64,000 bases of DNA. Origin: Mucilaginibacter sp. GTDB lineage: Bacteria > Bacteroidota > Bacteroidia > Sphingobacteriales > Sphingobacteriaceae. The notes beneath the pieces are model-generated. The model did no database searches. It saw nothing but the letters and a program-made list of their open reading frames with translations, and was not told the DNA's origin. The translations under genes and the position numbers were made by a program. The stretch covers positions 35,448 to 99,447 of the forward strand of contig JAUCSE010000041.1 of the NCBI GenBank assembly GCA_030445275.1, read 5' to 3'. This document shows positions 55,033 to 63,961 of the stretch, piece after piece (the stretch's first letter is position 1; every line of letters starts with the position of its first letter).

Positions 55033-55785
55033 TTATTCAAAGATTTGAACATTAATTAGTGAATCGAGCATTAAAGAGTCGTTCTTCTTAGCGCTTGTTC
55101 TTTCCAGTATCTTACTGATCTTTGCCGAGCTCAATGCATCAAGCTCCTGACTTAACTTAAAATAATAGTTAAAGTGAGGCCTGTTCCAGGTATTTTTTCC
55201 ATGATAGGTATATATATACAGGTTAGGAACCTCATCTAACGGAAATAAATAGTGATTGTTAAAAAGATAATTAACCAGGTCCGAGTCTTCACTTTTTTTC
55301 TTATTGGCATATTTATGCTCCTGGAGTTGTTCTTTTGAGCACATCAAACTGCCTTCCCAAAGCCTTGAGATGGACAGGTATGCTTTCTTGAACTTTTCAT
55401 CATAAATGATCCACTGAGTTAGTATGCAACCCTTCATCCCTGTATCACGGATCACGGCTTGCTGAAATTCCAGCCGGCCCATATGGTACCAATCGTCATC
55501 ATCCCATTGGCATATCAGTTCCCCGTTTGCTTTGCTAATGCCCAGATTTCTAAGCGCCCCCAAAGTTAAATTTAGTCGTCCGGGTATTTTGATCGCGATG
55601 ATCTTTTTAGATGAGGTCTCATTAACTACTTCTTCTGTAAGTGAGTCTTCTTCTTCAAAAACGATCAACAGCTCTTTATTTACATAAGTTTGCTTGTTAA
55701 AACAACTAATAGCACGCCTTAACAAAGCTGGTCGGTTTTTGGTTACACAGATACAGGAAATCAATGGCAGAGTTGAACTTATCAT
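55033..55785 (-). CDS. family 2 glycosyltransferase
   Basis: 250 residues. PLISCICVTKNRPALLRRAI opens a GT-A fold. The DxD-type metal site is QWDDDDWYH at about 93-101, preceded by LRNLGISKANGELIC, the typical order. Middle ICTQW-like segment and HYLFPLDEVPNLYIYTYHGK follow. Minus strand, past the methyltransferase terminator. Could serve the island product or a surface polysaccharide; no direct coupling to lan genes. Confidence 0.88.
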   Translation of the reverse strand: MISSTLPLISCICVTKNRPALLRRAISCFNKQTYVNKELLIVFEEEDSLTEEVVNETSSKKIIAIKIPGRLNLTLGALRNLGISKANGELICQWDDDDWYHMGRLEFQQAVIRDTGMKGCILTQWIIYDEKFKKAYLSISRLWEGSLMCSKEQLQEHKYANKKKSEDSDLVNYLFNNHYLFPLDEVPNLYIYTYHGKNTWNRPHFNYYFKLSQELDALSSAKISKILERTSAKKNDSLMLDSLINVQIFE

Positions 55786-55818
55786 AAGTTTTTCTTAGGC
55801 TGTTAAAGGTTTAATTAA

Positions 55819-55995
55819 TCAGTTTAATTGGGTTGGCAACGTATTAAAGTAGATTGTTTTTTGCTGGTTTATCAATTTAATTACACCAATTTCATAATGG
55901 TCAATACCAAATTTTCCTGTGAGCTTTTTAGATACAAATATGGCGCCGGGGAACGGCGTGATACTGTATCTGTAAACCTTAATAAGCCGTGTTTG
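55819..55995 (-). other. start-less open frame, possible gene fragment
   Basis: A minus-strand frame of 58 codons runs from a stop at 55996-55998 to a TGA at 55819-55821, with no ATG, GTG or TTG near the front. It encodes protein-like text such as RYSITPFPGAIFVSKK and HYEIGVIKLINQQK. It sits between two glycosyltransferase genes and could be the relic of an enzyme. Not assignable; low confidence. Confidence 0.3.
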
Positions 55996-56023
55996 TTATA
56001 TGCCGGGAAACTGGCGCAGGGAC

Positions 56024-57151
56024 CTAGCCAATAAATTCTTTCAGTGTGTTTTTAAGCTCTTTCACATTGCTGCTCCAATTTAGCCTCTGATTGAAAGCCG
56101 CACGGGCCGATTCAAATAAAAACGTATAGTTTTTATTAAAATTGATGTTTAATTGCAAAATGGTATCAAAAGCTTTTTTTACAAATTCAGAACGGTTAAA
56201 AAGAAAGCCATTTTGGCCCTCAGCAACAATGGTTTTTAAACCTTCGGTGCGGGTGCCGATTACTGGAATGCCATAAGCATTGGCCTCGCACAAAACAATT
56301 CCAAATGGTTCAGAAACAGCCGGGTGCAACAGGAAATGGGTGTTTTGCATAATATCTTCAATGAGCTTAACATCCTTTGATATGGCTTTATTTAAAAAAC
56401 CATAATGGCTTACAAACGGAGAATTGTCTATGCCCTTTATCTCCGGCTCACAACCTACGATACTTAAGTGGGAAGCGATACCTGCCCAGTTAAGCTTTTT
56501 AACCAGTAGAAAAGCATTATCTAAGCCCTTTCTTTTCCAGTCCTTACCAATAAAAGTAAAATTAAGGCTGCTGCTTTTGAGCCGGTTTTGCAATATCCGT
56601 TTCATAAGATCATTATCGGGCCAATACTGTAAATTGGCGCCAAAGGGAATAACCCTGATCTTTGGAGCCGGAATACCATAATATTTTACACAGGCCTCGG
56701 CCACATAGTCTGATGAAAACAATAAGAGGTCGGCCCTGTCAAATGCTTTTTTATCCCATGCATATAAATTCGGGTAATCAAATCTGAACTCCTCAAAGCT
56801 TTTCTGACCTTTATAACCTTGTAAAAAAGTTTGCCAACTACTGTCATGCCAATAAGCAATTGGTGTGGCATGCTTATAATAGGGCACAGCGGTATTGCCG
56901 CCCTGGCATAGTACAAAGTCTGATTTAATCTGATTATCCCGGATAAAATCCGTAAGTTTTTTGCCAAATGGTTTGAGGCCAGCACTCACCCCGGAATTGA
57001 TCACTGTTTTTACATCTTCTATTGATTCTATAATGCTGAATCCTACTACTTCTTCAAATTCTTCCTCAATGGCCTTTTTCATAAAAAAAGAAGTACCAGA
57101 GAAATGGTTGATATCGCTTGAGTCTTTATGATCTACTAATATTAACTTCAT
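56024..57151 (-). CDS. family 4 (group 1) glycosyltransferase
   Basis: 375 residues with a GT-B fold. The C-terminal donor-binding domain has FTFIGKDWKRKGLD, LHPAVSEPFGIVLCEANAYGI and VIGTRTEGLKTIVAEGQNG, the E-x7-E type GT4 signature. N-terminal domain includes FVLCQGGNTAVPYYKHATPI and YWHDSSWQTF. It is the last intact gene before the decayed segment. It probably uses a nucleotide sugar for a glycan or, less surely, for the island peptide. Confidence 0.9.
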   Translation of the reverse strand: MKLILVDHKDSSDINHFSGTSFFMKKAIEEEFEEVVGFSIIESIEDVKTVINSGVSAGLKPFGKKLTDFIRDNQIKSDFVLCQGGNTAVPYYKHATPIAYWHDSSWQTFLQGYKGQKSFEEFRFDYPNLYAWDKKAFDRADLLLFSSDYVAEACVKYYGIPAPKIRVIPFGANLQYWPDNDLMKRILQNRLKSSSLNFTFIGKDWKRKGLDNAFLLVKKLNWAGIASHLSIVGCEPEIKGIDNSPFVSHYGFLNKAISKDVKLIEDIMQNTHFLLHPAVSEPFGIVLCEANAYGIPVIGTRTEGLKTIVAEGQNGFLFNRSEFVKKAFDTILQLNINFNKNYTFLFESARAAFNQRLNWSSNVKELKNTLKEFIG

Positions 57152-57284
57152 TAAAAAATAATAAGATATAATTCCTGGTAAGATGCCACTCGCTATGAAG
57201 AAAAGTAAATATAACTTTAAATATTATTATTGACCAAGCTATAGAATTTTAATGCAGTATTCTCTGTAGGGAATTTCGAGGTTT

Positions 57285-57670
57285 CTAAAGCTTTTTTACC
57301 TCGGTGGGTGTTAAGCCCGTATAGGATTTAAACTCTTTAATAAAGTGTGCCTGGTCAAAATAACCACATTCAAAAGCAATGGAAGTAAAGGATCGGGGGG
57401 ATGAGCGTACCAGTTCGAGGCTTTTGTTAAACCGGTGGACAGAGAAAAACTTTTTAGGATTGATGCCGCAACCCAGTCCATAAAAAGTTTTTGAATATAA
57501 CGCTCCGAAACACCGTAACGGGCAGACAATTCCTATATATTAAATACAGATTCACCGGAAATATGGTTGCACAAACATTCAATCAGTTTCAACTGGCGAT
57601 CGCCTTTTTGATAGTTCGTTAGGCGTTGAATTAAAAACTCTTCCAAAACGGCTACTGAGCAAATCAAACA
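57285..57670 (-). pseudogene. AraC-type regulator remnant
   Basis: Reading the minus strand, the C-terminal AraC helix-turn-helix is recognisable in pieces: LEEFLIQRLTNYQKGD, then an in-frame TAG stop after SGESVFNI, then ELSARYGVSERYIQKLFMDW, then a frameshift near 57460-57475, and in the next frame NPKKFFSVHRFNKSLEL, SFTSIAFECGYFDQAHFIKE and YTGLTPTEV. The N-terminal part is missing and the left frame abuts the AlbA_2 remnant. One nonsense change, one frameshift and a truncation make it a pseudogene. Confidence 0.85.
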
Positions 57671-58674
57671 CTAAATACAATGAAAAATCAAAGCATCAAT
57701 TACAAAACCGTCAATGTAAATGGGATCAACACGATGAAATAATGCGTTCGCCACAGCTTTCTCCAGTGCAGCATGAGGATAATTCCAAATACGTGTTGCT
57801 TCTGCCTTGTCAGCTTGCTTAATGACTTTGTCTTTTAAAAAATTTGTTTTTAATAAGTCCAGTGTTTTTCTGATTAAAGTAGGTACTGGGCCTGTGATAC
57901 GGGGGTACTCAGCAAATTCCGATTCCTCTTCACCCTTTGGAAAATATACGACATCCACCCAAGTGGCAGGAAAGAATTTTTCCGGGTGTTCATTAAACAT
58001 CATCAATGCCACATTCCGGGGAAAGCGGTGTTCGGGAGGGCCATCAACCAGGAGCATCTGTTCTAATATTTCCGTTTTGGTATACTGATCGGAGGCTTCC
58101 ATCAATTTACTGCCTATCAAGCGCAAATGATCCTGAATGAGTATCATTGAAATATCATCTATACTAGCATATTGGTTAGAACGGTCATCAAAGGGAATCT
58201 GGTTGGCGAGACTAATCAGTTCTTGCTGAGTTTCCATATCTGCAACAGCAGAACTGGCATACCTACGAACATATAGGAATATCTTTTTTGTTTGGCCGTA
58301 ATTTGTTCAGGCACTTCATAAGGGCGGTTGGAGCCTCCTGGCACCCAAATAACTAAAATTTGCTGGCCATCCACTGTTTCAATAAAGAGTTTGGGATGGT
58401 AAACCGGGTTAATCAGGTTATTATAGCCGATCATCTCTTTTTGAATAGAGGCAATCTTGGAGGTACTTAAACCTACAACGGGTCGCTTGGCAATCCCGTT
58501 TTCTTCTTCCACGCCAATTAATATATAGCCACCACCCACATTTTCAAAATCATTCGCAAAAGCACAAATTGAACGGCATATGGCATCAGGATTCCATCCC
58601 TCTTTAAATTCGAGTCGTTCCGATTCAACAGAACGGGCGTTTAATAAATCTTCAATATTGACGTGTAATGGCAT
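57671..58674 (-). pseudogene. AlbA_2/Schlafen-type protein, frameshifted and truncated
   Basis: The 5' part (58216-58674) encodes an AlbA_2 domain: ARSVESERLEFKEGW, ICAFANDFENVGGGYILIGV, KLFIETVDGQQILVIWVPGG. The continuation is in another frame (57671-58237): ETQQELISLANQIPFDDRSN, PRNVALMMFNEHPEKFFP, NYPHAALEKAVANALFHR. The two overlap by 22 bases, so one frameshift near 58216-58270 would rejoin them. After NALFHR the normal family sequence is lost and a stop follows. The tail frame runs into the AraC remnant, so a deletion probably joined the two genes. Confidence 0.82.
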
Positions 58675-59009
58675 GTTGTAAAAATAAGGAGGAATGTCAT
58701 AGTATCGAATTAAAATTTAATTCTCCATTTTAAAGCCCGCGCGATAAATCTTCTATCACAGTGTTACTTATTTGTTGCTTTTTGAATGTAACTAATTGTG
58801 ATACAGTTATAAATTCAATTCCTGCCATCGGGAGGGCAAAGTTAAGAAGTTTTGGCATAGTATTTCATGATACCTTGCGCTTTGATGTCTAAGCGGGAAG
58901 TGGGAGAACTGGTATAGCATGTTTGTATAAAAATACTTGTATGCTGTAATTTTTTAGTGCGCTATGATTCTGATATATTTAAAAAGTTAATTCATTCGTA
59001 ACACGGATC
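58675..59009. other. 335-base gap after the decayed genes
   Basis: AT-rich with no gene and no clear repeat. It separates the minus-strand pseudogenes from the plus-strand LytTR regulator and should hold the latter's promoter. Confidence 0.45.
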
Positions 59010-59906
59010 ATGAAATTTATAAATTTCGGCACACAACTTTTTAATAGTAAGATGGATTATCCGTTAAGGTATCAATCGAAGTATTTACTCAAGATTGTGT
59101 TGATCCAGTTTTTATTGATTTTTGTTACCCTCTACTTATTTAAACCATTTACTGTAAATGTGTCAGAACAAAAATTAAATTATTTAACAATCTGCTGCTT
59201 GCATGCACTATCACCTGCATTGATCGTTTACCTGTACATCAGTGCACTTACCCGTTTCAAAAAAAGGCATCCAATAAATGACTGGACACTAAAAAAAGAA
59301 TTTTTTCATACAGCAGTTGTATTTTTAATTATAGGCTTATCAGGCTTTTTATTACGGGGCGTTATCTATACTAATCCGGACAATGTTTCATGGCGCTATT
59401 TGTGGGTAGAAATAAAAAATGCTTATTTAGCAGGCATAGTATTCTGCTTTTATTTAATTTTTACTAAATTTTATGTTAACGCCACTATCGATAAATCTTC
59501 CGGTTATCATGCTGCTGCGGTTACTTTAGAACCTGCAAAGCAGGATTTAACGGCACCCTTAATATTTATTAAAGCGCACGTTAGGATTGATGATTTCTAT
59601 TTTAAAGCCGATGACCTGCTATTCGCCAAGGCAGAGGGAAATTATATTTCCTTAACGACAGTCAAAGATGGCTTTATAAAAAGTGAACTTAAAAGAATCT
59701 CCTTAAAACAATTGGAAATACAACTTGCTGCTTATCCTTACTTATTGCGGTGTCATCGTGCGTATCTATTGAATGTTCAGCGGGTAACTAAGCTTTCAGG
59801 TAATTCACAAGGATATTTAATTTCATTTGATAGAACGGAAGATAAAGTACCCGTTTCACGGGCATACTTAAATGTGTTTGATCAGGTTTATCGGCAGGCC
59901 ATATAG
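59010..59906 (+). CDS. membrane-bound LytTR regulator
   Basis: 298 residues. Four hydrophobic segments at about 25-150 (LKIVLIQFLLIFVTLYLF and ALSPALIVYLYISAL among them) precede a LytTR DNA-binding domain at about 195-296 (DLLFAKAEGNYISLTTVKDG, LRCHRAYLLNVQRVTKLSG, VPVSRAYL). It has no receiver domain, so it may act as a one-component membrane sensor and transcription factor. It stands alone, followed by the GT39 gene. Confidence 0.88.
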   Translation: MKFINFGTQLFNSKMDYPLRYQSKYLLKIVLIQFLLIFVTLYLFKPFTVNVSEQKLNYLTICCLHALSPALIVYLYISALTRFKKRHPINDWTLKKEFFHTAVVFLIIGLSGFLLRGVIYTNPDNVSWRYLWVEIKNAYLAGIVFCFYLIFTKFYVNATIDKSSGYHAAAVTLEPAKQDLTAPLIFIKAHVRIDDFYFKADDLLFAKAEGNYISLTTVKDGFIKSELKRISLKQLEIQLAAYPYLLRCHRAYLLNVQRVTKLSGNSQGYLISFDRTEDKVPVSRAYLNVFDQVYRQAI

Positions 59907-60045
59907 ACTGTTAGTTGGTGTCCTTGTCATCCATCACAAAATATAGTTACTCATCACAACCTTTTAGTATAGCTTTTTAGTTCATGTATTTTTGAAGAGT
60001 CAATGCAGCAGCAATTACTGTGGCTTTGGTTTTCTCAACAAAATC

Positions 60046-61566
60046 ATGAAAAACATAAAAAATACATCTTTAATTATTCTTCTATTTTGTGTGATAGAGT
60101 TAATCGTACACTTGATTGCTGATTATAATTCGGGATTTCATGGGGATGAATTGTTGCACATCGCAACTGGGAACCATCCTGCCTTTGGTTATATGGAGTT
60201 CCCACCAGTAATTGGCTGGTTGGCCTGGATACAGAATCAATTTGGATCAACTTCGGTCTTTGTCCATCACATTTTTACCCACATTGCCACTATACTAATT
60301 TTGATTCTGATAGGATTAACCACTGTAGAATTGGGTGGAAAATCGAAAGCAGTCTTTATCGCGCTACTTTGTATTATGATCTCGCCTGGGTTTGACAGAT
60401 CGCATCAATTGTTCCAGCCGGTTGTATTCAGCGAACTTTTTTGGGTGCTGACTTTTTACCTGCTGGCGAGGTTTGTAAAAGGGCCAAATAACAAAAATTT
60501 ATTTTACTTAACCGTTGCCCTCGCGTTTGGCTTTTTGACCAAGTACGATATCGTGTTTTTTATAGCAGGGATTTGCAGCCTTTTCTTTTTTAAAAACACG
60601 CAAAAGATATTATTAAGCAAGCAGGTATGGAAATTTATCTTACTATTCTTCGTTATGGTAGCGCCTAATTTATGGTGGCAATATGCGCATGGTTTCCCCA
60701 TGTTCCAAATGTTTTCGCGCTTATATGAAACACAACTGGATAAGTTGAGCGTTGGCGGTGTTATCGGCGAATTAATAATTGACCTTAACCCCCTTACGCT
60801 GTTAATATGGTTGCCAGGTTTGTTTTATATGTTTAATAGAAAATTTAAAGCAACCGATCGGCCTTTAGCCGTTTGCATCGCATTAACGATACTGTTTTTA
60901 TCACTGGCAAAAAGCAAGCATTACTACTTTTTTTCGACCATCCTATTTTTGATCCTATTTGGCAGTATCTGGTTCGAGCAAATAGTACTGGCCAGGCGAA
61001 AGTGGCTGTTATATCCTGTTAGCGCGCTGTTTATTTTGACTGGGTTGTTCCTGCTTCCATGGGGGTTAATGGTATTGCCCTTGAATAGTTTTATCAGTGT
61101 TTACAAGTTAAAAAAGAAGGAAAACAGGTACGAGATACCTTTTGATGAATATTACACGAAAAGCAAATGGATGAAAACGATGACGGCCATAAAGGCTGTT
61201 TATGATAGTTTACCTGCTAAAGAAAAGCAACGTTGTTTAATTTGGGGGAAACATTATAGCCAGGCCGGTGCGGTGAATCTGTTTGGCGGCGCTTATGGTT
61301 TACCCAAAGCTTTTTCTTATCATGGCAGTTTTTACTTATGGGCGCCTGGTGGGCAAATGCCTGAAACGGTTATAGGCTTTACAAATGGTGAAGCAACTAT
61401 TGATTTCTTTGAATCCTATTTCAACTCAGTTGTTGCGGTAAAAAAAGTCTATAATCCTTATGCGGATTTTGATAAGGATATGTACCAAACTATTTATATC
61501 TGCAAAAGTCCTAAGCAGAGTTTTGATGGGTTAAAAGTGCTTTTTAAGAAAAGGGTTTTTGAGTAA
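60046..61566 (+). CDS. GT39-type membrane glycosyltransferase
   Basis: About 506 residues from the ATG at 60046; an earlier in-frame ATG at 59992 adds an unusual leader. Roughly ten hydrophobic helices. The first loop has YNSGFHGDELLHIATG with the acidic residues expected of ArnT/PMT-type enzymes (DE before H), then FGYMEFPPVIGWLAW. Periplasmic C-terminal domain of about 150 residues (WGKHYSQAGAVNLFGGAYGL). It probably transfers a sugar from a polyprenyl phosphate donor. Not clearly linked to neighbours. Confidence 0.87.
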   Translation: MKNIKNTSLIILLFCVIELIVHLIADYNSGFHGDELLHIATGNHPAFGYMEFPPVIGWLAWIQNQFGSTSVFVHHIFTHIATILILILIGLTTVELGGKSKAVFIALLCIMISPGFDRSHQLFQPVVFSELFWVLTFYLLARFVKGPNNKNLFYLTVALAFGFLTKYDIVFFIAGICSLFFFKNTQKILLSKQVWKFILLFFVMVAPNLWWQYAHGFPMFQMFSRLYETQLDKLSVGGVIGELIIDLNPLTLLIWLPGLFYMFNRKFKATDRPLAVCIALTILFLSLAKSKHYYFFSTILFLILFGSIWFEQIVLARRKWLLYPVSALFILTGLFLLPWGLMVLPLNSFISVYKLKKKENRYEIPFDEYYTKSKWMKTMTAIKAVYDSLPAKEKQRCLIWGKHYSQAGAVNLFGGAYGLPKAFSYHGSFYLWAPGGQMPETVIGFTNGEATIDFFESYFNSVVAVKKVYNPYADFDKDMYQTIYICKSPKQSFDGLKVLFKKRVFE

Positions 61567-61709
61567 ATAATTACCACACTATGATACTTAATTAATATAA
61601 AGTACTGTATATCAAAGGATAACTGCATTTCTGCCATCGTGGCAAAGGTAAGAAAGGCAGATGGTCTTATTGCTGCTTCGGCTGTGCCCTTGATTGTTCA
61701 ATTAGCTAC

Positions 61710-62606
61710 TTACTGAACGATCATTTCTCGCTTTTTCAAATCAAATGTAACTTGTTTCCCGATCCAGTTTAAGCATACTATGCCATCATAAATTAGTCCA
61801 CTGATAAAGGAAGCTTTCACATCCTGGCACTGAACAGCAGGTGAAGCCTTGGTGGTTATAGATTTAACATTGGCCTGGTAAATAGTGGTCTTAAGCTTAG
61901 GGTCAAACTCGCTGGGGATAGCTATTTTAGTAGCGCTTGCAGTATCAATGCCTAAAGCCGAAATATACTTTGAGTTTATACGATATACATTACTCCCCGC
62001 CCCACTATCAATTAAAAACTGTAAGGTTAACTTGTTGTTCACAATAAAATAAGCAGCTATTGTTAGCGCTTTATCTCTTGAGTCCTCCAGCTGCAATGGA
62101 ATATTATGCCCTGTTTTGCGAATTGCAGACATGCTTTTATCTGTTTCAAAGATTAGCCTTTTGTTGGTGTAATCAATGGTAAAAGGTTGTTCTCTAAAAC
62201 TCATCAAAGAGATCAAGCCATCAATAGGGCCAAGAGGGCCAAAGTCTACATCAAAAATGGTTAGTACCGGGTTGTGCTCCACAAAGTTTCCTAAGGTTAC
62301 TGTTTGAGCATCATACAGGTCGGCTGTTAATTTCTCGCCGGTAGCGCGAAAAGCAGTGTAACTACCATCCTGTTTATGCAGCTTGCCTATCTTATCAGCA
62401 AAGGTTTTGGTTATTAACGTTAGGCCTGCGCCTGTATCAAATATGAAGTTTCCCTCTACTCCGTTGATCTTAGCTTTGACTATTATATGATCTCGCGATG
62501 TCAGTTCAAACGGTATGGAGGACTGTGCATAGCCTGTGCTCGTTATTGTCAATATAAGCAGGAAAAGAAAAAGAAACTTTGAGCGGGTAAAAACAACTGG
62601 AAGCAT
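61710..62606 (-). CDS. secreted retropepsin-like aspartyl protease
   Basis: 298 residues. Signal peptide (FLFLLILTITSTGYA then Q). Two aspartyl-type motifs: IFDTGAGLTLI at about residue 56 and FLIDSGAGSNVY at about 198, each in a half of the molecule, as in single-chain retropepsin-like proteases of bacteria. LDSRDHIIVKAKINGV precedes the first. Probably an envelope or periplasmic protease; no substrate is evident. Confidence 0.86.
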   Translation of the reverse strand: MLPVVFTRSKFLFLFLLILTITSTGYAQSSIPFELTSRDHIIVKAKINGVEGNFIFDTGAGLTLITKTFADKIGKLHKQDGSYTAFRATGEKLTADLYDAQTVTLGNFVEHNPVLTIFDVDFGPLGPIDGLISLMSFREQPFTIDYTNKRLIFETDKSMSAIRKTGHNIPLQLEDSRDKALTIAAYFIVNNKLTLQFLIDSGAGSNVYRINSKYISALGIDTASATKIAIPSEFDPKLKTTIYQANVKSITTKASPAVQCQDVKASFISGLIYDGIVCLNWIGKQVTFDLKKREMIVQ

Positions 62607-62674
62607 TGTATAAGGCGTTTATTTGAATTGCAATTTAATTATAAAGTTGATAAAATGATAAATAAAATAAGGTA

Positions 62675-62716
62675 AATAAGAGAAAAGCCACTCAACTGAG
62701 CGGCTTTTCTCTTATT
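62675..62716. terminator. terminator hairpin between two protease genes
   Basis: 20-base arms 62675-62694 and 62697-62716 pair with one mismatch around a two-base loop; T-rich outer end on either strand. It lies beyond the stop of the minus-strand zinc protease gene (62742). Confidence 0.85.
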
Positions 62717-62741
62717 TATAATAGTCTGTTTTCCAGATATG

Positions 62742-63536
62742 TTATCTTGGATAATATTTTTTCATATAGGCAGCATCTGTAGTTGTAATAGTGGTGTTAT
62801 TAGAAGCTATTGCTACACCATCTGTTGTAAATCTGGCTGGAACCGGATAGTGCATAATAGATAATTTATCATATGCCAACAGGTTGCTACCGGCTCTGGG
62901 GCCAACCCATAGCACGTTAAAATCAATAGCGTCCTTGGTCCAGAAGTTAGGAGCACCCTCATAATAAGCATACACCGCATCTTTATTCCATTTTATATTG
63001 GCATCCGGATGAGCTTGTTCATGTTGCAAACCCAGCACATGGCCAAATTCATGCGTAGTGGTCCGCCTAAATTCTTCATCAGAGGTATTGTTGTCAAACC
63101 ATCCAAAGTTTACAGATTGGGCCTGGCCACGACCATCTATGCCAACGTATGCCCATGATCCCTGATCGCCATTGTGTTTAAAACCTACGGTCAGGTCGGC
63201 AGCCGCATTATCTGCCACAAACTGAAATACCAGGTTAGCACTGGTTTCCCAGCTTTTGGCATATTGTTGTACTTTACCGCGCACAAACGAGGTTCCTTCG
63301 CCGCTAATAAAGCGTACTTTAATCGTTTTGCCATTTGCCCATAATTTATTACTAGGACCCCAACTTTCGGTTGCAGGTCCTTTTGTCAGGGTTTTCATTT
63401 GGCACGTAAAGTCTGAATAAAGTGCCTGTTTTGCCACGGCGCTTTTTTCCGGTGCATTTTCTTCATTGTTGTTTTTTTTACACCCGGTGGCAGCCAGCAA
63501 GGCCAGGGAGAATAGCAGGAGATGTGTTTTTTTCAT
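62742..63536 (-). CDS. astacin/matrixin-like zinc protease lipoprotein
   Basis: 264 residues. Signal peptide with lipobox (LLAATGC), so lipid-anchored after Cys19. The zinc site TTHEFGHVLGLQHEQAHPD at about 163-181 is the HExxHxxGxxH metzincin pattern followed by Glu as in astacins. The Met-turn is SIMHYP. KVRFISGEGTSFVRGKVQQY starts the mature domain. An extracellular or surface protease; own terminator downstream. Confidence 0.92.
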   Translation of the reverse strand: MKKTHLLLFSLALLAATGCKKNNNEENAPEKSAVAKQALYSDFTCQMKTLTKGPATESWGPSNKLWANGKTIKVRFISGEGTSFVRGKVQQYAKSWETSANLVFQFVADNAAADLTVGFKHNGDQGSWAYVGIDGRGQAQSVNFGWFDNNTSDEEFRRTTTHEFGHVLGLQHEQAHPDANIKWNKDAVYAYYEGAPNFWTKDAIDFNVLWVGPRAGSNLLAYDKLSIMHYPVPARFTTDGVAIASNNTTITTTDAAYMKKYYPR

Positions 63537-63774
63537 AAATTAAGATTTACTATTTAGTAAGTATTATAAATATTTATAAGTGATAAACTTTGTGATAAAA
63601 TCAATATGGCTTTAATAGAAATCACTAGCTAAGGGAGCGAGTTACTCTTGATATGGCCTTGTTCAATGCGATGGAGCATGAAATTATATAATTTAATACT
63701 GATAATAATTGGTTGGTATTGATGGTGATAAATACGAATCTAAATAAAATAATGATATATTATTATGTTTTTAT

Positions 63775-63822
63775 AATAATATCTAACAAATATTCTAAAA
63801 CGAACCTTTGTTAGATATTATT
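63775..63822. repeat. 16-bp perfect inverted repeat
   Basis: Arms 63775-63790 and 63807-63822 are exact complements with a 16-base loop. AT-rich stem without a T-run beyond it. Could be a protein-binding site, a recombination site or an RNA hairpin. Confidence 0.8.
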
Positions 63823-63908
63823 CATCTTGATTTGGTCCATACGCCATAAATAAAAAAGCCTGCCCGAGATAATGAGGGCACTGAAAAAGTAGTTCAATAA
63901 CACGGATT

Positions 63909-63955
63909 ACAAAAAGCGATCAAGAGAAAGGCAACTTTACTTGGTCGCTTTTTTG
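63909..63955 (-). terminator. terminator-like hairpin near window end
   Basis: Arms 63909-63924 and 63940-63955 pair with one bulge and one mismatch; on the minus strand the stem is followed by a T-run. It would serve a minus-strand gene ending just to its right, outside or at the edge of the window. Confidence 0.6.
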
Positions 63956-63961
63956 TTCTGA

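Noticed and set aside
55828..56034. A 68-codon plus-strand frame between two glycosyltransferases
   Set aside because: Overlaps the 3' end of the GT4 gene, and its text has no domain-like pattern. The minus strand there looks more protein-like.
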